Shown in pieces: positions 7,131-16,866 of a stretch of DNA of 64,000 nt. The notes beneath the pieces were generated by a model, which was not told the origin of the DNA, searched no databases, and saw only the letters and a list, made by a program, of their open reading frames with translations. The translations under genes and the position numbers were made by a program. Positions within the stretch are counted from its first letter, which is position 1, and each line of letters opens with the position of its first letter. This DNA comes from Flavobacterium lutivivi (GTDB taxonomy: Bacteria > Bacteroidota > Bacteroidia > Flavobacteriales > Flavobacteriaceae). The DNA lies in assembly GCF_014642275.1 (NCBI RefSeq), contig NZ_BMIM01000003.1, positions 248,001 to 312,000 on the forward strand, given 5' to 3'.

Positions 7131-9608
7131 ATGAAAAAAATATTTATTCTATTATTTATACTAATACCAGTTTTTGGTATTGCTCAAACCAAAGTTAGTG
7201 GTATTGTTTTAGACAATACTAATCAGCCAATTCCGTTTGCAAATATTACTTTCAAAGGTTCCAAAATAGGAATTGTATCCAATGAAGATGGAAGGTTTTA
7301 TATCGAATCGGCAGATAATTATGAAGCCATTCTAGTTTCATTTATGGGTTTCCCAACCAAAGAAGTAAAACTTCCCAACAGAGTTAACTATGACTTCAAA
7401 GTTATATTGAGCGATAGTCAAAGTTTGAAAGAAGTGGTTGTATATTCTGGAAAAACCTCCAAAAAGAATAATCCAGCTTTAGATATTTTGAAGAAAATTT
7501 GGGAAAGAAGAAGAAAGAATGGTCTCAAAATGTTCAAACAATATCAATATGATAAATATGAAAAGGTGGAATTTGACATGAACACTATTGATAGTGCCAT
7601 GATGAAAAGCAAATTATTTAAAGGAATGGAATTTGTTTTCAAAAATGTTGACACTTCAAAAGTAACCGGAAAAACCTATTTGCCCATATTTATTAATGAA
7701 TCCATTTCGGAGGTTTATGGGGATAATACCATTAAAAAGTCCAAAGAAATCCTCAAAGCCAACAAAAATTCTGGTCTTGGCAATGGCGATGGTGTCAATA
7801 CTTTTGTGAAAGATTTATATAATGATTTTGATATTTATGACAATTACATCAACCTTTTTGATAAAAGTTTTACTAGCCCGCTTTCAAGAACTGGTATAGA
7901 TGTTTACAATTATGTGTTGACTGATACAGCTTTCATTGACAACAAATGGTGTTACAACATCGTTTTTTATCCAAGAAGAAAAAATGAGTTGACATTTAAA
8001 GGAGATTTTTGGGTAAATGATTCAACTTTTGCTATAAAAAGTATCAACATGGCAGCAACAAAAAGTGCCAATATCAACTGGGTAAAAGATATTTACTTAG
8101 AGCAAGAATTTGAAGTAATGAACGATTCTGTTTTTCTTCCAACGCGTGATTATATGATGTCTGATTTTTCTTTGAATAAAAAAGAAAGTTCAAAAGGAGT
8201 TTATGGAAAAAGAACGACTATGTATCAAAACTTCAAATTCAATGAAAAGAAACCTGAGAAATTCTATAAGGAAGAAGTCAACTATATTGATAATTCAGTT
8301 TATGCAAAAACAGATGAGTTTTGGCAAGAAAACAGATTTGAAAAGCTAAACAAAGACGAATCTGGTATATACAAAATGTTAGATACCTTGAAAAATGTTA
8401 AAAAATTCAAGCGAATGTATAATCTGGTTTCGATTATTGGTAGTGGATATGTTGAATTCAAGAATTTTGATTATGGACCAATTTTTTCAACTTTTGGCTA
8501 TAATGAAGTAGAAGGAGTACGTGTAAGAGTTGGTGGAAGAACTTATTTTGGACCAAATGATAAATGGAGGTTACAAGCCTATACAGCCTATGGATTTGAA
8601 GACAATAAATTCAAGTACGGTTTTTCAGGTAAATGGATGGTTGATAAAAAAAACAGGCTAATTCTTTCAGGAGGAAACCGACGCGATGTTGAGCAAATTG
8701 GAGCAAGTTTAACATCTACAAATGATGTTCTTGGAAGAAGTTACGCATCATCTGGATTGTTTACAACAAGTTCAAATGGAAAGCTAACCAATATCAATTT
8801 GAGTACTGTAGCTGCTGAAATTGAACCTGTAAAAAACCTAACGTTCCAATTAGGGTTTTCATACAGAACTCTTGAATCTGCATCATCAACATTTAGTCTT
8901 GATTATTTTACTGATGACACGTTTACCAATACAAGAAGTGATGTAAAACAATCCGAAATAACGGCGCAAATAGAATACACTCCAAAAAAGAAAACTGTTG
9001 GTTATGGTGTAGAGCGCAGAGAAGTTGACAGCAAGTATAGCAGATTTTTTCTAAGTTATAGTCAAGGTTTCAAAGGAATACTAGATAGTGATTTTGAGTA
9101 CGAAAAATTACAGTTGTATTACAAACAGCCTATAGTTATTGGAGCTTTGGGTGTTTCTAACCTTACAGTTGAATTAGGAAAAACATTTGGTAAAATACCA
9201 TTAGGATTAATGAGTGTTGTACCTGGAAATCAAACGTATTTTATTATTGATAACACATTCAGTAATTTGAATTTTTATGAATTTGTTACCGATGAGTATG
9301 CTACCTTCAATTGGCAACATGATTTCAATGGAAGAATATTTGCTAGAATTCCTTTTTTAAGAAAGTTAAATCTTAGAGAAATTATTGGTGCAAAAGGAGT
9401 TTATGGAACAATATCTGATGAAAATAAAGCAATCAATGCTTCAGGGTTAACCTATTTAGCTCCTGAAAAACCATATTGGGAATACAATGTAGGTGTTGGA
9501 AATATATTCAAAGTTTTTAGAATAGATTTTACTTGGCGTGGTAATTATAGAGATGTTCCTGATGCGAGTAATTTTACAATAAAAGGTTCGTTTGGTTTCT
9601 ACTTTTAA
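7131..9608 (+). CDS. DUF5686 outer-membrane protein with N-terminal carboxypeptidase-regulatory-like domain
   Basis: An 825-aa secreted protein: signal peptide (MKKIFILLFILIPVFGIAQ), then a CarboxypepD_reg-like beta-sandwich (VSGIVLDNTNQPIPFANITF through about residue 95, with SNEDGRF), then a long DUF5686 region ending in strand-rich sequence and a C-terminal aromatic (GSFGFYF) as expected for an outer-membrane barrel. The family is abundant in Bacteroidetes; function is unknown. The start is placed at the ATG at 7131 because the frame's earlier GTG lies inside the pdhB terminator. Its stop overlaps the next start (TAATG), so the glycosylase gene is translationally coupled. Confidence 0.88.
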   Translation: MKKIFILLFILIPVFGIAQTKVSGIVLDNTNQPIPFANITFKGSKIGIVSNEDGRFYIESADNYEAILVSFMGFPTKEVKLPNRVNYDFKVILSDSQSLKEVVVYSGKTSKKNNPALDILKKIWERRRKNGLKMFKQYQYDKYEKVEFDMNTIDSAMMKSKLFKGMEFVFKNVDTSKVTGKTYLPIFINESISEVYGDNTIKKSKEILKANKNSGLGNGDGVNTFVKDLYNDFDIYDNYINLFDKSFTSPLSRTGIDVYNYVLTDTAFIDNKWCYNIVFYPRRKNELTFKGDFWVNDSTFAIKSINMAATKSANINWVKDIYLEQEFEVMNDSVFLPTRDYMMSDFSLNKKESSKGVYGKRTTMYQNFKFNEKKPEKFYKEEVNYIDNSVYAKTDEFWQENRFEKLNKDESGIYKMLDTLKNVKKFKRMYNLVSIIGSGYVEFKNFDYGPIFSTFGYNEVEGVRVRVGGRTYFGPNDKWRLQAYTAYGFEDNKFKYGFSGKWMVDKKNRLILSGGNRRDVEQIGASLTSTNDVLGRSYASSGLFTTSSNGKLTNINLSTVAAEIEPVKNLTFQLGFSYRTLESASSTFSLDYFTDDTFTNTRSDVKQSEITAQIEYTPKKKTVGYGVERREVDSKYSRFFLSYSQGFKGILDSDFEYEKLQLYYKQPIVIGALGVSNLTVELGKTFGKIPLGLMSVVPGNQTYFIIDNTFSNLNFYEFVTDEYATFNWQHDFNGRIFARIPFLRKLNLREIIGAKGVYGTISDENKAINASGLTYLAPEKPYWEYNVGVGNIFKVFRIDFTWRGNYRDVPDASNFTIKGSFGFYF

Positions 9609-10210
9609 TGAATGTAGCTCTTTTATATTTACTTGAAAAAGAAGAAGTTTTTCAAAGAATAGTTGATAAATATGGTTTGCCTGTTGTGCCTTCTCGTCCA
9701 GAAGGATTCCAGACATTGTGTAAACTTATTTTAGAGCAACAAGTATCAATTGAATCTGCCAAAGCTTGTTTCCAAAAAATTGAAAATTCATTAAAAATAG
9801 TTTCTCCAGAAACTATATTCAAATCTTCAAATGAAGAATTAAGAAGTTGTGGTGTAAGTCGGCAAAAAATAAATTATCTCTATCATTTATCGGAAAGTAT
9901 TCTGGAAAATAGAATCCAATTAGAAACTTTTTCACAAAAAACAGATAAAGAAGTCAGAGATGAACTAATTAAGATAAAAGGAATAGGTCACTGGACCATT
10001 GATGTTTATCTAATGTTTTCGCTACAATCAAAAGATGTAATTCCTCTTGGTGATATTGCTGTAATCAATACCATAAAAGAACTTTTTGATTGTCATGAAA
10101 AGGAAGAAATGGAAAGATTAACTCAAAAATGGATGCCTTATAGAAGCATGGCAACTTTTTTGCTTTGGCATCATTACTTGTCGAAAAGAAATCGAAAAGT
10201 AATTTTCTGA
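9608..10210 (+). CDS. DNA-3-methyladenine glycosylase (AlkA/HhH-GPD family)
   Basis: A 200-aa base-excision glycosylase of the helix-hairpin-helix-GPD superfamily. The domain is visible as LILEQQVSIESAKACFQKI (N-terminal helix), the hairpin IKGIGHWTIDVYLMFSLQ, and PLGDIAV carrying the catalytic Asp, about 16 residues after the hairpin. C-terminal WMPYRSMATFLLWHHYL matches the AlkA family tail. It lacks the extra N-terminal AlkA domain of E. coli, like many short bacterial homologues. The ATG shares one base with the stop of the DUF5686 gene, which seems to be chance operon packing rather than a functional link. Confidence 0.9.
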   Translation: MNVALLYLLEKEEVFQRIVDKYGLPVVPSRPEGFQTLCKLILEQQVSIESAKACFQKIENSLKIVSPETIFKSSNEELRSCGVSRQKINYLYHLSESILENRIQLETFSQKTDKEVRDELIKIKGIGHWTIDVYLMFSLQSKDVIPLGDIAVINTIKELFDCHEKEEMERLTQKWMPYRSMATFLLWHHYLSKRNRKVIF

Positions 10211-10211
10211 T

Positions 10212-10928
10212 TTATCTAGAAAGCCCATATTTTAGTATGCAATAAATTGCTCTAAACCCATCCTTCCAGTTTATTTTTTTACCTTCTTCAAAGGTTCTTC
10301 CATAATAACTAATACCTACTTCATAAATTCTAATATTAGGAATTTTTGAAATTTTGGCAGTAACTTCGGGTTCAAATCCAAATCTTTTTTCCTTGAGTTT
10401 AATAGATTTTAAAGTTTCTGCTCTAAACATTTTGTAGCAGGTTTCCATATCTGTCAAATTCAGATTGGTCATCATATTGCTCAAAAAAGTCAAGAATTTA
10501 TTACCGATGCTGTGCCAAAAGAAAAGAATTCGATGAGGTTTTCCACCCATAAATCGACTTCCATAAACTACATCAGCATGTCCATCGAGTATTGGTTTTA
10601 GTAGAATAGAATATTCATTTGGATCATATTCTAAATCAGCATCCTGAATCACTATGATGTCTCCAGACGCAATGTGTATAGCGGTGTGAAGAGCAGCGCC
10701 TTTTCCTTTATTAACGGCGTGTTTATCTAATATAATATTCAAACCGCTATTTTTTTCAATATATTTTTCAATGCTTGTACTAGTTTCATCAGTGCTGCAA
10801 TCATCTACAATAACAATTTCTTTGGATAAATTATTGGGTAATTCAACAGCTGCAATTTTGTCTAATATTTTATAAATAGTAGAAGCTTCATTATAAGCAG
10901 GAATAATAATAGAGAGTTTCTCAAACAT
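10212..10928 (-). CDS. Glycosyltransferase family 2 (dolichyl-phosphate mannose synthase-like)
   Basis: A 238-aa GT-A enzyme: SIIIPAYNEASTIYKIL, the nucleotide-binding EIVIVDDCSTD, KGAALHTAIHIASGDIIVIQDADLEYDP with the DxD-type metal site, then YGSRFMGG. No membrane anchor follows, so this is the catalytic-domain-only form like DPM1, acting on polyprenyl phosphate at the cytosolic face; the substrate is inferred. It overlaps nothing but ends 1 bp from the convergent glycosylase gene, leaving no room for a terminator between them. It diverges from hppA. Confidence 0.88.
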   Translation of the reverse strand: MFEKLSIIIPAYNEASTIYKILDKIAAVELPNNLSKEIVIVDDCSTDETSTSIEKYIEKNSGLNIILDKHAVNKGKGAALHTAIHIASGDIIVIQDADLEYDPNEYSILLKPILDGHADVVYGSRFMGGKPHRILFFWHSIGNKFLTFLSNMMTNLNLTDMETCYKMFRAETLKSIKLKEKRFGFEPEVTAKISKIPNIRIYEVGISYYGRTFEEGKKINWKDGFRAIYCILKYGLSR

Positions 10929-10947
10929 TATAGAATCATAATTTTCT

Positions 10948-10955
10948 CAAAAATA
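10948..10955 (-). promoter_or_regulatory. -7 element of the GT2 gene
   Basis: TATTTTTG on the minus strand, exact consensus, ending 19 nt upstream of the GT2 ATG. Confidence 0.5.
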
Positions 10956-11055
10956 GCTTTTTTTAACAGAATAGCAACTTTCAAAATATTGATTTATGTA
11001 TATCAAATAAGCTAATATAAATTGATTTATGTTGCAATATTTGTTAAAGATTTGT

Positions 11056-11063
11056 TACTTTTG
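11056..11063 (+). promoter_or_regulatory. -7 element of hppA
   Basis: TACTTTTG followed by CCC, exact consensus, 20 nt before the ATG. A TTG at 11032-11034 is 21 nt upstream, a plausible -33 partner. Confidence 0.65.
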
Positions 11064-11083
11064 CCCGATTTAAAAAAATAACG

Positions 11084-13510
11084 ATGGATAAATTTATGAT
11101 TTATTTGCCAATTGTAATGGCAGTTCTAGGACTTGTATTCATGGGAATAAAAGCCGCATGGATAAACAAACAAGATGCAGGTGATGACAAAATGCAAAAC
11201 ATCGCAAAGAGTATTCAAGAAGGTGCAATGGCATTCTTAAAAGCTGAATACAGAATTCTTGCTGTTTTTGTTGTAATTGCCTCTATAGCACTATTTGCTG
11301 TTTCACAAATTTCTGGTGTTTCTCACTGGATGATTGTTGTAGCATTTATTTTTGGTGCTATCTTTTCTGCTTTAGCAGGAAACATCGGTATGCGTATCGC
11401 TACCAAATCAAATGTAAGAACAACTCAAGCTGCAAAAACTAGCTTGCCTCAAGCTCTAAAAGTTTCTTTTTCTGGAGGAACAGTTATGGGATTAGGAGTT
11501 GCAGGTTTAGCGGTTTTGGGTCTAAGCATATTCTTCCTTTTATTCCTTAATCAATTTATGGGAATTGAAGGTAAATCATTCTACGAAAATATGTCAATGG
11601 TTCTAGAAACTTTGGCAGGTTTTTCACTTGGTGCAGAATCAATTGCACTTTTTGCTCGTGTTGGTGGTGGTATATATACAAAAGCTGCTGACGTTGGGGC
11701 TGATTTAGTAGGAAAAGTTGAAGCTGGTATTCCAGAAGATGATCCTCGTAATCCTGCTACTATTGCAGATAACGTTGGTGACAACGTTGGTGACGTTGCT
11801 GGTATGGGAGCTGATTTATTTGGTTCTTATGTTGCAACAGTTCTTGCTTCGATGGTATTAGGAAACTATATCATCAAGGATATGACAGAAGCAGCTGGCT
11901 CACAATTTACAGATGCTTTTGGAAATATGGGACCAATTTTATTACCACTAGCAATTGCTGGGGTAGGAATCTTGTCTTCTATTATTGGAACTTTCTTTGT
12001 AAAAATTAGCAACAACGATGCAAAAGAAGCTCAAGTACAAGGTGCTTTAAATTTAGGGAATTATATTTCTCTTGCGCTTACTGTAGTGGCTTGTTGGTTC
12101 TTGATAGGAATGATGTTGCCAGAAAAAATCAATATGAATTTCTTCGGTGAAGGTTTAAGAGAAGTACCAAGAATCAATGTATTCTTCGCTACTTTAGTAG
12201 GACTTGGAGTTGGTTTGTTGATTTCAGCAATTACTGAATATTTTACAGCTCTTGGTAAAAAACCTGTATTGAATATTGTTCAAAACTCATCAACTGGTGC
12301 TGCTACTAATATAATTGCTGGTTTGGCAACAGGTATGAAATCTACTTTTGGTTCTGTAATTCTTTTTGCTGCAGCTATTTGGGGTGCTTATGCACTAGCA
12401 GGTTTCTATGGAGTTGCAATTGCTGCTTCGGCAATGATGGCTACAACGGCTATGCAATTAGCAATTGATGCTTTTGGACCTATCGCTGACAACGCTGGTG
12501 GTGTTGCTGAAATGAGCGAATTACCTAAAGAAGTTCGTCAACGTACAGATGTTTTAGATTCAGTTGGTAACACAACAGCTGCTGTTGGTAAAGGTTTTGC
12601 TATTGCTTCTGCTGCATTAACTGCTTTAGCATTATTTGCTGCATATGTAACATTTACAGGAATTGATGGTATCAATATTTTCAAAGCTGATGTACTTGCT
12701 GCTTTATTCATAGGTGGTATGATACCAGTAATTTTCTCTGCTTTGGCAATGCAATCTGTTGGTAAAGCGGCAATGGATATGGTAAACGAAGTTCGTCGTC
12801 AGTTCCGTGAAATTCCTGGAATTATGGATGGTACAGGGAAACCTGAATATGGAAAATGTGTTGATATTTCTACAAAAGCTGCTCTTCGCGAAATGATGTT
12901 GCCAGGCGCAATTACTATAATTACTCCTATTTTAGTTGGATTAGTTATGGGTGCAGAAGCACTTGGTGGATATATGGCAGGAGTTTGTGTTTCTGGAGTG
13001 CTTTGGGCAATCTTCCAAAATAATGCTGGTGGTGCTTGGGATAATGCAAAAAAATCATTTGAGGCTGGAGTTGTAATCAATGGTGAAATGACTTATAAAG
13101 GTTCAGATGCACACAAAGCTGCTGTGACTGGAGATACTGTTGGTGATCCATTCAAAGATACTTCTGGACCATCAATGAATATTTTGATTAAATTGACTTG
13201 TCTTGTAGGTCTAGTGATTGCTCCAATTTTAGGTTCTGGTCATTCAGCTGATAAAAAAGAATCTTGTGTAAAAACAGAAGCTTGCATGAAAAAATGTTCT
13301 GCTGAAAGTGGTGAAGCAATGATGATAGGTAAATGCGATTTGAGCAAGTGTGCTACTATGACAAAAGAAGAATGTGCAAAGATGTGTGACTCTCTAGGTT
13401 GTTCTCCTGAGCAAAAAGAAAAATGTCTTTCTCATTTTGATGAAAACGGAAAATTCGTTGCTCCTAAAGAAGGTGAAAAAGCTGGATGTTGTTCAGGTAA
13501 AAAAGAATAA
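11084..13510 (+). CDS. hppA: Membrane-bound K+-dependent proton(?)-pumping pyrophosphatase with Cys-rich C-terminal tail
   Basis: Integral membrane PPase that couples pyrophosphate hydrolysis to cation pumping. The active-site block (about 220-250) is clear: [20 protein letters not shown], then [30 protein letters not shown] has Ala where K+-independent enzymes have Lys, predicting K+ dependence. The usual Glu of DLFES is Gly (G247), while a Glu appears in SLGAESIAL (E185); I recall this relocation from Flavobacterium johnsoniae-type H+-PPases, so H+ rather than Na+ transport is inferred. The ordinary protein ends near residue 722. An 86-residue soluble tail follows with eleven cysteines (723-808), ending CCSGKKE. 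A promoter and terminator mark a single-gene unit. Confidence 0.95.
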   Translation: MDKFMIYLPIVMAVLGLVFMGIKAAWINKQDAGDDKMQNIAKSIQEGAMAFLKAEYRILAVFVVIASIALFAVSQISGVSHWMIVVAFIFGAIFSALAGNIGMRIATKSNVRTTQAAKTSLPQALKVSFSGGTVMGLGVAGLAVLGLSIFFLLFLNQFMGIEGKSFYENMSMVLETLAGFSLGAESIALFARVGGGIYTKAADVGADLVGKVEAGIPEDDPRNPATIADNVGDNVGDVAGMGADLFGSYVATVLASMVLGNYIIKDMTEAAGSQFTDAFGNMGPILLPLAIAGVGILSSIIGTFFVKISNNDAKEAQVQGALNLGNYISLALTVVACWFLIGMMLPEKINMNFFGEGLREVPRINVFFATLVGLGVGLLISAITEYFTALGKKPVLNIVQNSSTGAATNIIAGLATGMKSTFGSVILFAAAIWGAYALAGFYGVAIAASAMMATTAMQLAIDAFGPIADNAGGVAEMSELPKEVRQRTDVLDSVGNTTAAVGKGFAIASAALTALALFAAYVTFTGIDGINIFKADVLAALFIGGMIPVIFSALAMQSVGKAAMDMVNEVRRQFREIPGIMDGTGKPEYGKCVDISTKAALREMMLPGAITIITPILVGLVMGAEALGGYMAGVCVSGVLWAIFQNNAGGAWDNAKKSFEAGVVINGEMTYKGSDAHKAAVTGDTVGDPFKDTSGPSMNILIKLTCLVGLVIAPILGSGHSADKKESCVKTEACMKKCSAESGEAMMIGKCDLSKCATMTKEECAKMCDSLGCSPEQKEKCLSHFDENGKFVAPKEGEKAGCCSGKKE

Positions 13511-13525
13511 CATTTAATACAATAA

Positions 13526-13562
13526 TAAAAAAGCCTCATCAATTTGATGAGGCTTTTTTATA
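13526..13562. terminator. Bidirectional terminator between hppA and the deoxynucleoside kinase gene
   Basis: Near-perfect palindrome with arms AAGCCTCATC / GATGAGGCTT, flanked by A6 and T6, between convergent genes. Confidence 0.92.
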
Positions 13563-13574
13563 TATGCTTATTTT

Positions 13575-14189
13575 TTAAAATAATCCATTCAACTCTGCAT
13601 CAATTCTATTGATAATAGTTCCTAAATCTTCAGGATTATTTACAAAATCGATATTGTCAACATCTATAACAAGAAGTTTTCCTTTGTCATAAGTCTGTAT
13701 CCATGCTTCATATCGTTCATTTAATCTGCTTAGATACTCTATCGAAATAGAGTTTTCATAATCACGACCTCTTTTGTGAATTTGTCCCACAAGATTTGGA
13801 ATCGAACTTCTTAAATAAATCAACAAATCTGGTGAACCAACCAGATTTTCCATAAGTTCAAACAGTGAAGAATAGTTCAAGAAATCTCTATTGGTCATTA
13901 AGCCCATAGCATGAAGATTTGGAGCAAAAATATGTGCATCTTCATAAATGGTTCTGTCCTGAATTATATTTTTACCGCTTTCGCGAATTTGTAAAACCTG
14001 ACGAAATCTACTATTAAGAAAATAGATTTGAAGATTGAAACTCCAACGCTCCATTTGGTGATAGAAATCATCTAAGTAAGGATTGTCAACCACATCTTCA
14101 AAATGTGGTTCCCATTTATAATGTTTTGCTAATAATCTCGTTAATGTTGTTTTTCCGGCTCCAATATTGCCTGCTACTGCTATGTGCAT
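13575..14189 (-). CDS. Deoxynucleoside kinase
   Basis: A 204-aa kinase that phosphorylates salvaged deoxynucleosides. P-loop MHIAVAGNIGAGKTTL, the substrate region HFEDVVDNPYLDDFY, QDRTIYEDAHIFA with the DRS-like catalytic Arg, and the LID-type RGRDYENSISIEYLSRLNERYEAW. This is the dNK/dGK-dAK superfamily; the preferred base cannot be read from sequence. Its ATG shares one base with the stop of the upstream hypothetical gene (TAATG), so the two are translationally coupled. It ends at a shared terminator with hppA. Confidence 0.93.
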   Translation of the reverse strand: MHIAVAGNIGAGKTTLTRLLAKHYKWEPHFEDVVDNPYLDDFYHQMERWSFNLQIYFLNSRFRQVLQIRESGKNIIQDRTIYEDAHIFAPNLHAMGLMTNRDFLNYSSLFELMENLVGSPDLLIYLRSSIPNLVGQIHKRGRDYENSISIEYLSRLNERYEAWIQTYDKGKLLVIDVDNIDFVNNPEDLGTIINRIDAELNGLF

Positions 14190-14977
14190 TAGTGTATTTT
14201 TATTTTGTAATTACTAATTTGTTGGAGCGTAAAAATAGCTAAAAATTGGTCTTTGTAATAAAAATTTTCAAAGGATTTCTCAACAATTTGTATTTCTGAA
14301 ATTGATTTTGTGGAGGTGTTTAATAAAAATAGCTGATTTTTTTTGCTAAACAATAACGATTTTTCATCAATAATTTGAATTTTATCGAATGAAGGAAGGC
14401 TAGATAGCAATTCAATTTTTCCAAAAAAATCACATTTATAAAAGTTCTTCAAATCATCAACCCAATAGAAATTATTAAAATCAGATTGAGTATATACAAT
14501 TGAGTTTTCAATAGGTATTGGCATTTCTTTATAAGTTTTATTTAGCGTGTCAAAAAGAAGTAACCTTTGATTTACCTGATTATAAACCCATAATTTATTT
14601 TGACCAGCTAAGCCAATTTTTGTTATCACTAAAGAGCTATCGATTTTAGAAAAATCAATTTTTTCTATCTCGTTTAATTGATTATCTAAAAAAACTACTG
14701 TATTAAAATCTTCATAAAACAAAACTATCATCAATGGATTAATGATGTCAATGGAGCTAATTTTTCCTAAACTTATATTTTGGTAATGATAAGTTTTTGT
14801 ATCAGAAACTTTATTAAAAGTGTTGTTTGCAGTATAATAATAATTGTTGAAACTATCAAAGCCATAATAAGTTCTGCCAATATTATCCTCATTTAAAATA
14901 ATAATTTGCTTTTGCGCTACACAAATTGAGGTGAATAGTGTAAAAAATAACAGATAAAGTAGTTTCGGAATCTTCAT
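14189..14977 (-). CDS. Hypothetical secreted protein, possible beta-propeller
   Basis: 262 aa with a signal peptide (MKIPKLLYLLFFTLFTSICVAQ, cleavage after VAQ). The mature part is rich in alternating short hydrophobic strands with repeated aromatic blocks such as IDIINPLMIVLFYEDFNTVVFLD, KLWVYNQVNQRLLLFDT and KSLLFSKKNQLFLLN, which looks like successive blades of a beta-propeller. No catalytic motif was seen. It is conserved next to the deoxynucleoside kinase in related genomes as far as I recall, but a functional link is not evident. Periplasmic or surface location is inferred. Confidence 0.65.
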   Translation of the reverse strand: MKIPKLLYLLFFTLFTSICVAQKQIIILNEDNIGRTYYGFDSFNNYYYTANNTFNKVSDTKTYHYQNISLGKISSIDIINPLMIVLFYEDFNTVVFLDNQLNEIEKIDFSKIDSSLVITKIGLAGQNKLWVYNQVNQRLLLFDTLNKTYKEMPIPIENSIVYTQSDFNNFYWVDDLKNFYKCDFFGKIELLSSLPSFDKIQIIDEKSLLFSKKNQLFLLNTSTKSISEIQIVEKSFENFYYKDQFLAIFTLQQISNYKIKIH

Positions 14978-15095
14978 ATTGCTAATTTATGTTCTAGCTT
15001 TGATACAATATTAGAAAATAATTTTTTAACAATTTGTTGGTAACACAATTAAAATTCAATCGTCATATTTGTCAAGCAATTAATAATCCTGAATT

Positions 15096-15986
15096 ATGAA
15101 AAAAAATCTTGTTTTAATTTTTCTTTTTTTTAGTACTATAGTATTCTCACAAAAAGATTTTCAAGGCATGGCTGTCTATGAATCGAAAACCAGTATGGGC
15201 GAATTCAACGATAGAATGAAAGGTAATAAAGATATAACGCCCGAAATGCAAAAAATGATTGAAGAACGAATGAAAAAAATGTTTGAAAAAACATTTATAC
15301 TCAACTTTGATAAATCGACTTCAATTTATAAAGAAGAAGAAAAACTTGATGCTCCAGGTCAAAATCAAGGAGGTTTTAGAATGATGACATCCATGATGGG
15401 CGGCGGCGGAACCTATTTTAAAAATATTAAAGAAAAAAAATACACTGTCGATAAGGAGTTTATGGGGAAAGAATTTTTGGTAAAAGATTCATTAAAAATA
15501 TACAACTGGCAAATGACAGGAGAAACAAGACAAATTGGAGGATATAATTGTTTTAAAGCCATTGCCATAGTTCCTACAAGTGCTTCAGATTTCAGAAATT
15601 TTAGAATGAAAAAGACTGATGAAGAAAAAAAAGAAGAGGTAAAAGCGGAAGACAAGGAGAAAAAAACAAATTTTATGGATGGGTTTGAAATACCAAAAGA
15701 AATAACCATTACGGCTTGGTATACTCCCGAAATTCCTGTGAGTCAAGGTCCAGAAGGATATTGGGGTTTGCCTGGTTTAATTCTTGAAATAAATGATGGC
15801 AAAACAACGATACTTTGTTCAAAAATAGTGCTTAATCCTAAAGACAAAGTTGAAATTAAAGCACCAACCAATGGTAAAGAAATTTCTCAAAAAGAATATG
15901 ACGAAACGGTTATGAAAAAGATGGAAGAATTAAGAGAAATGGGAGCTGGACAAGGTGGTAGAAGAATGGAATTTAGAGGAAGATAA
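15096..15986 (+). CDS. GLPGLI family protein (first of a pair)
   Basis: 296 aa with a signal peptide (MKKNLVLIFLFFSTIVFSQ). It carries the family signature GYWGLPGLILEINDG near residue 227, preceded by AWYTPEIPVSQGPEG, with a Met-rich, charged N-terminal region and a Gly/Arg-rich C-terminus (GAGQGGRRMEFRGR). GLPGLI proteins are Bacteroidetes-specific periplasmic proteins of unknown function, often next to outer-membrane receptors. Here it heads an operon with a paralogue (14 bp gap) and a large receptor-like barrel. A weak -7 element (CATATTTG, one mismatch) lies at 15064-15071. Confidence 0.9.
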   Translation: MKKNLVLIFLFFSTIVFSQKDFQGMAVYESKTSMGEFNDRMKGNKDITPEMQKMIEERMKKMFEKTFILNFDKSTSIYKEEEKLDAPGQNQGGFRMMTSMMGGGGTYFKNIKEKKYTVDKEFMGKEFLVKDSLKIYNWQMTGETRQIGGYNCFKAIAIVPTSASDFRNFRMKKTDEEKKEEVKAEDKEKKTNFMDGFEIPKEITITAWYTPEIPVSQGPEGYWGLPGLILEINDGKTTILCSKIVLNPKDKVEIKAPTNGKEISQKEYDETVMKKMEELREMGAGQGGRRMEFRGR

Positions 15987-16000
15987 TTATTTAATCGCTT

Positions 16001-16837
16001 ATGAAGAAATTTGCAATTCTAACTTTTTTATTTTCTTTAAATTTTGCTCTTGCTCAAGATTTTCAAGGAAAGGCCGAATATTTTTCTAAGTTTATTTTAA
16101 AAAATAAAAACGGCGACTCTGATGCTAAAATAGATAAAGATGTTGATCCTGAGTTTCAAAAAGCAATAGATGAAGCAATAAAGAAAGCTAGCGAAAAAAA
16201 ATATTCGTTGATATTTAATAAAACAGAATCATTATTTGAAGAAGAAAAGGAATTAACTAAGCCACAAGCAGGTTCAATGGTTGTTACCATTGATTTTTCG
16301 GGTGGTGGAAAAAAATACCTCAATCTAAAAGAAAATATAACCAAATGTGAAGATGAAATTTTTGGCAAAGAGTTTTTGATAGAAGAACCTTTAAAAAAAA
16401 TGGAGTGGAAGTTAATTGATGAAACCAAAAAAATAGGTGATTATACATGTCAAAAAGCCGAACTTATAATTCCAGTTTCTGAAAAAGATTTGAAAGAATA
16501 TGAAGAATTCTTGAAACGAGATGCTGTCAAACCACAACTTTTTAAAATGGATAAACCACAAGATAAGAAAATTGTTGCATGGTACACATCTGAAATCCCA
16601 GTTGCTTTAGGACCAAATAATTACTGGGGTTTGCCAGGGCTAATATTAGAATTGAATGAAGAAAATTTAATTTTCCTTTGCTCAAAAGTAACCTTGTCAA
16701 ACAAAGCAAAATATACTATAAATCCTCCAAGTAATGGTAAAAAAGTTTCTCAAAAAGAATTTGATGAAATAGAAAAAAAGAAGTTAGATAGTATGAGAGA
16801 TGAGGATGGAAATATAATTTTTCAAACTACAGATTAA
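16001..16837 (+). CDS. GLPGLI family protein (second of a pair)
   Basis: 278-aa paralogue of the upstream gene, with signal peptide (MKKFAILTFLFSLNFALAQ) and the signature NYWGLPGLILELNEE preceded by AWYTSEIPVALGPNN. The two align along their length: both have the FxGKAxY-type start, a central KEFL(I/V) block and a C-terminal NPPSNGKxxSQKEFDE-like segment, indicating tandem duplication followed by divergence. The receptor-like gene begins 29 bp downstream. Periplasmic location is inferred from the leader; function is unknown. Confidence 0.9.
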   Translation: MKKFAILTFLFSLNFALAQDFQGKAEYFSKFILKNKNGDSDAKIDKDVDPEFQKAIDEAIKKASEKKYSLIFNKTESLFEEEKELTKPQAGSMVVTIDFSGGGKKYLNLKENITKCEDEIFGKEFLIEEPLKKMEWKLIDETKKIGDYTCQKAELIIPVSEKDLKEYEEFLKRDAVKPQLFKMDKPQDKKIVAWYTSEIPVALGPNNYWGLPGLILELNEENLIFLCSKVTLSNKAKYTINPPSNGKKVSQKEFDEIEKKKLDSMRDEDGNIIFQTTD

Positions 16838-16866
16838 ATCATTTAAAATTTATATGCCACAAAAAA

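Noticed and set aside
12799-13080. Pro/Ser-rich minus-strand frame inside hppA
   Set aside because: Composition follows the codon bias of the sense gene; antisense shadow.
14978-15095. Possible promoter or small RNA in the gap before the GLPGLI operon
   Set aside because: Only a one-mismatch -7 element was found and no strong structure.
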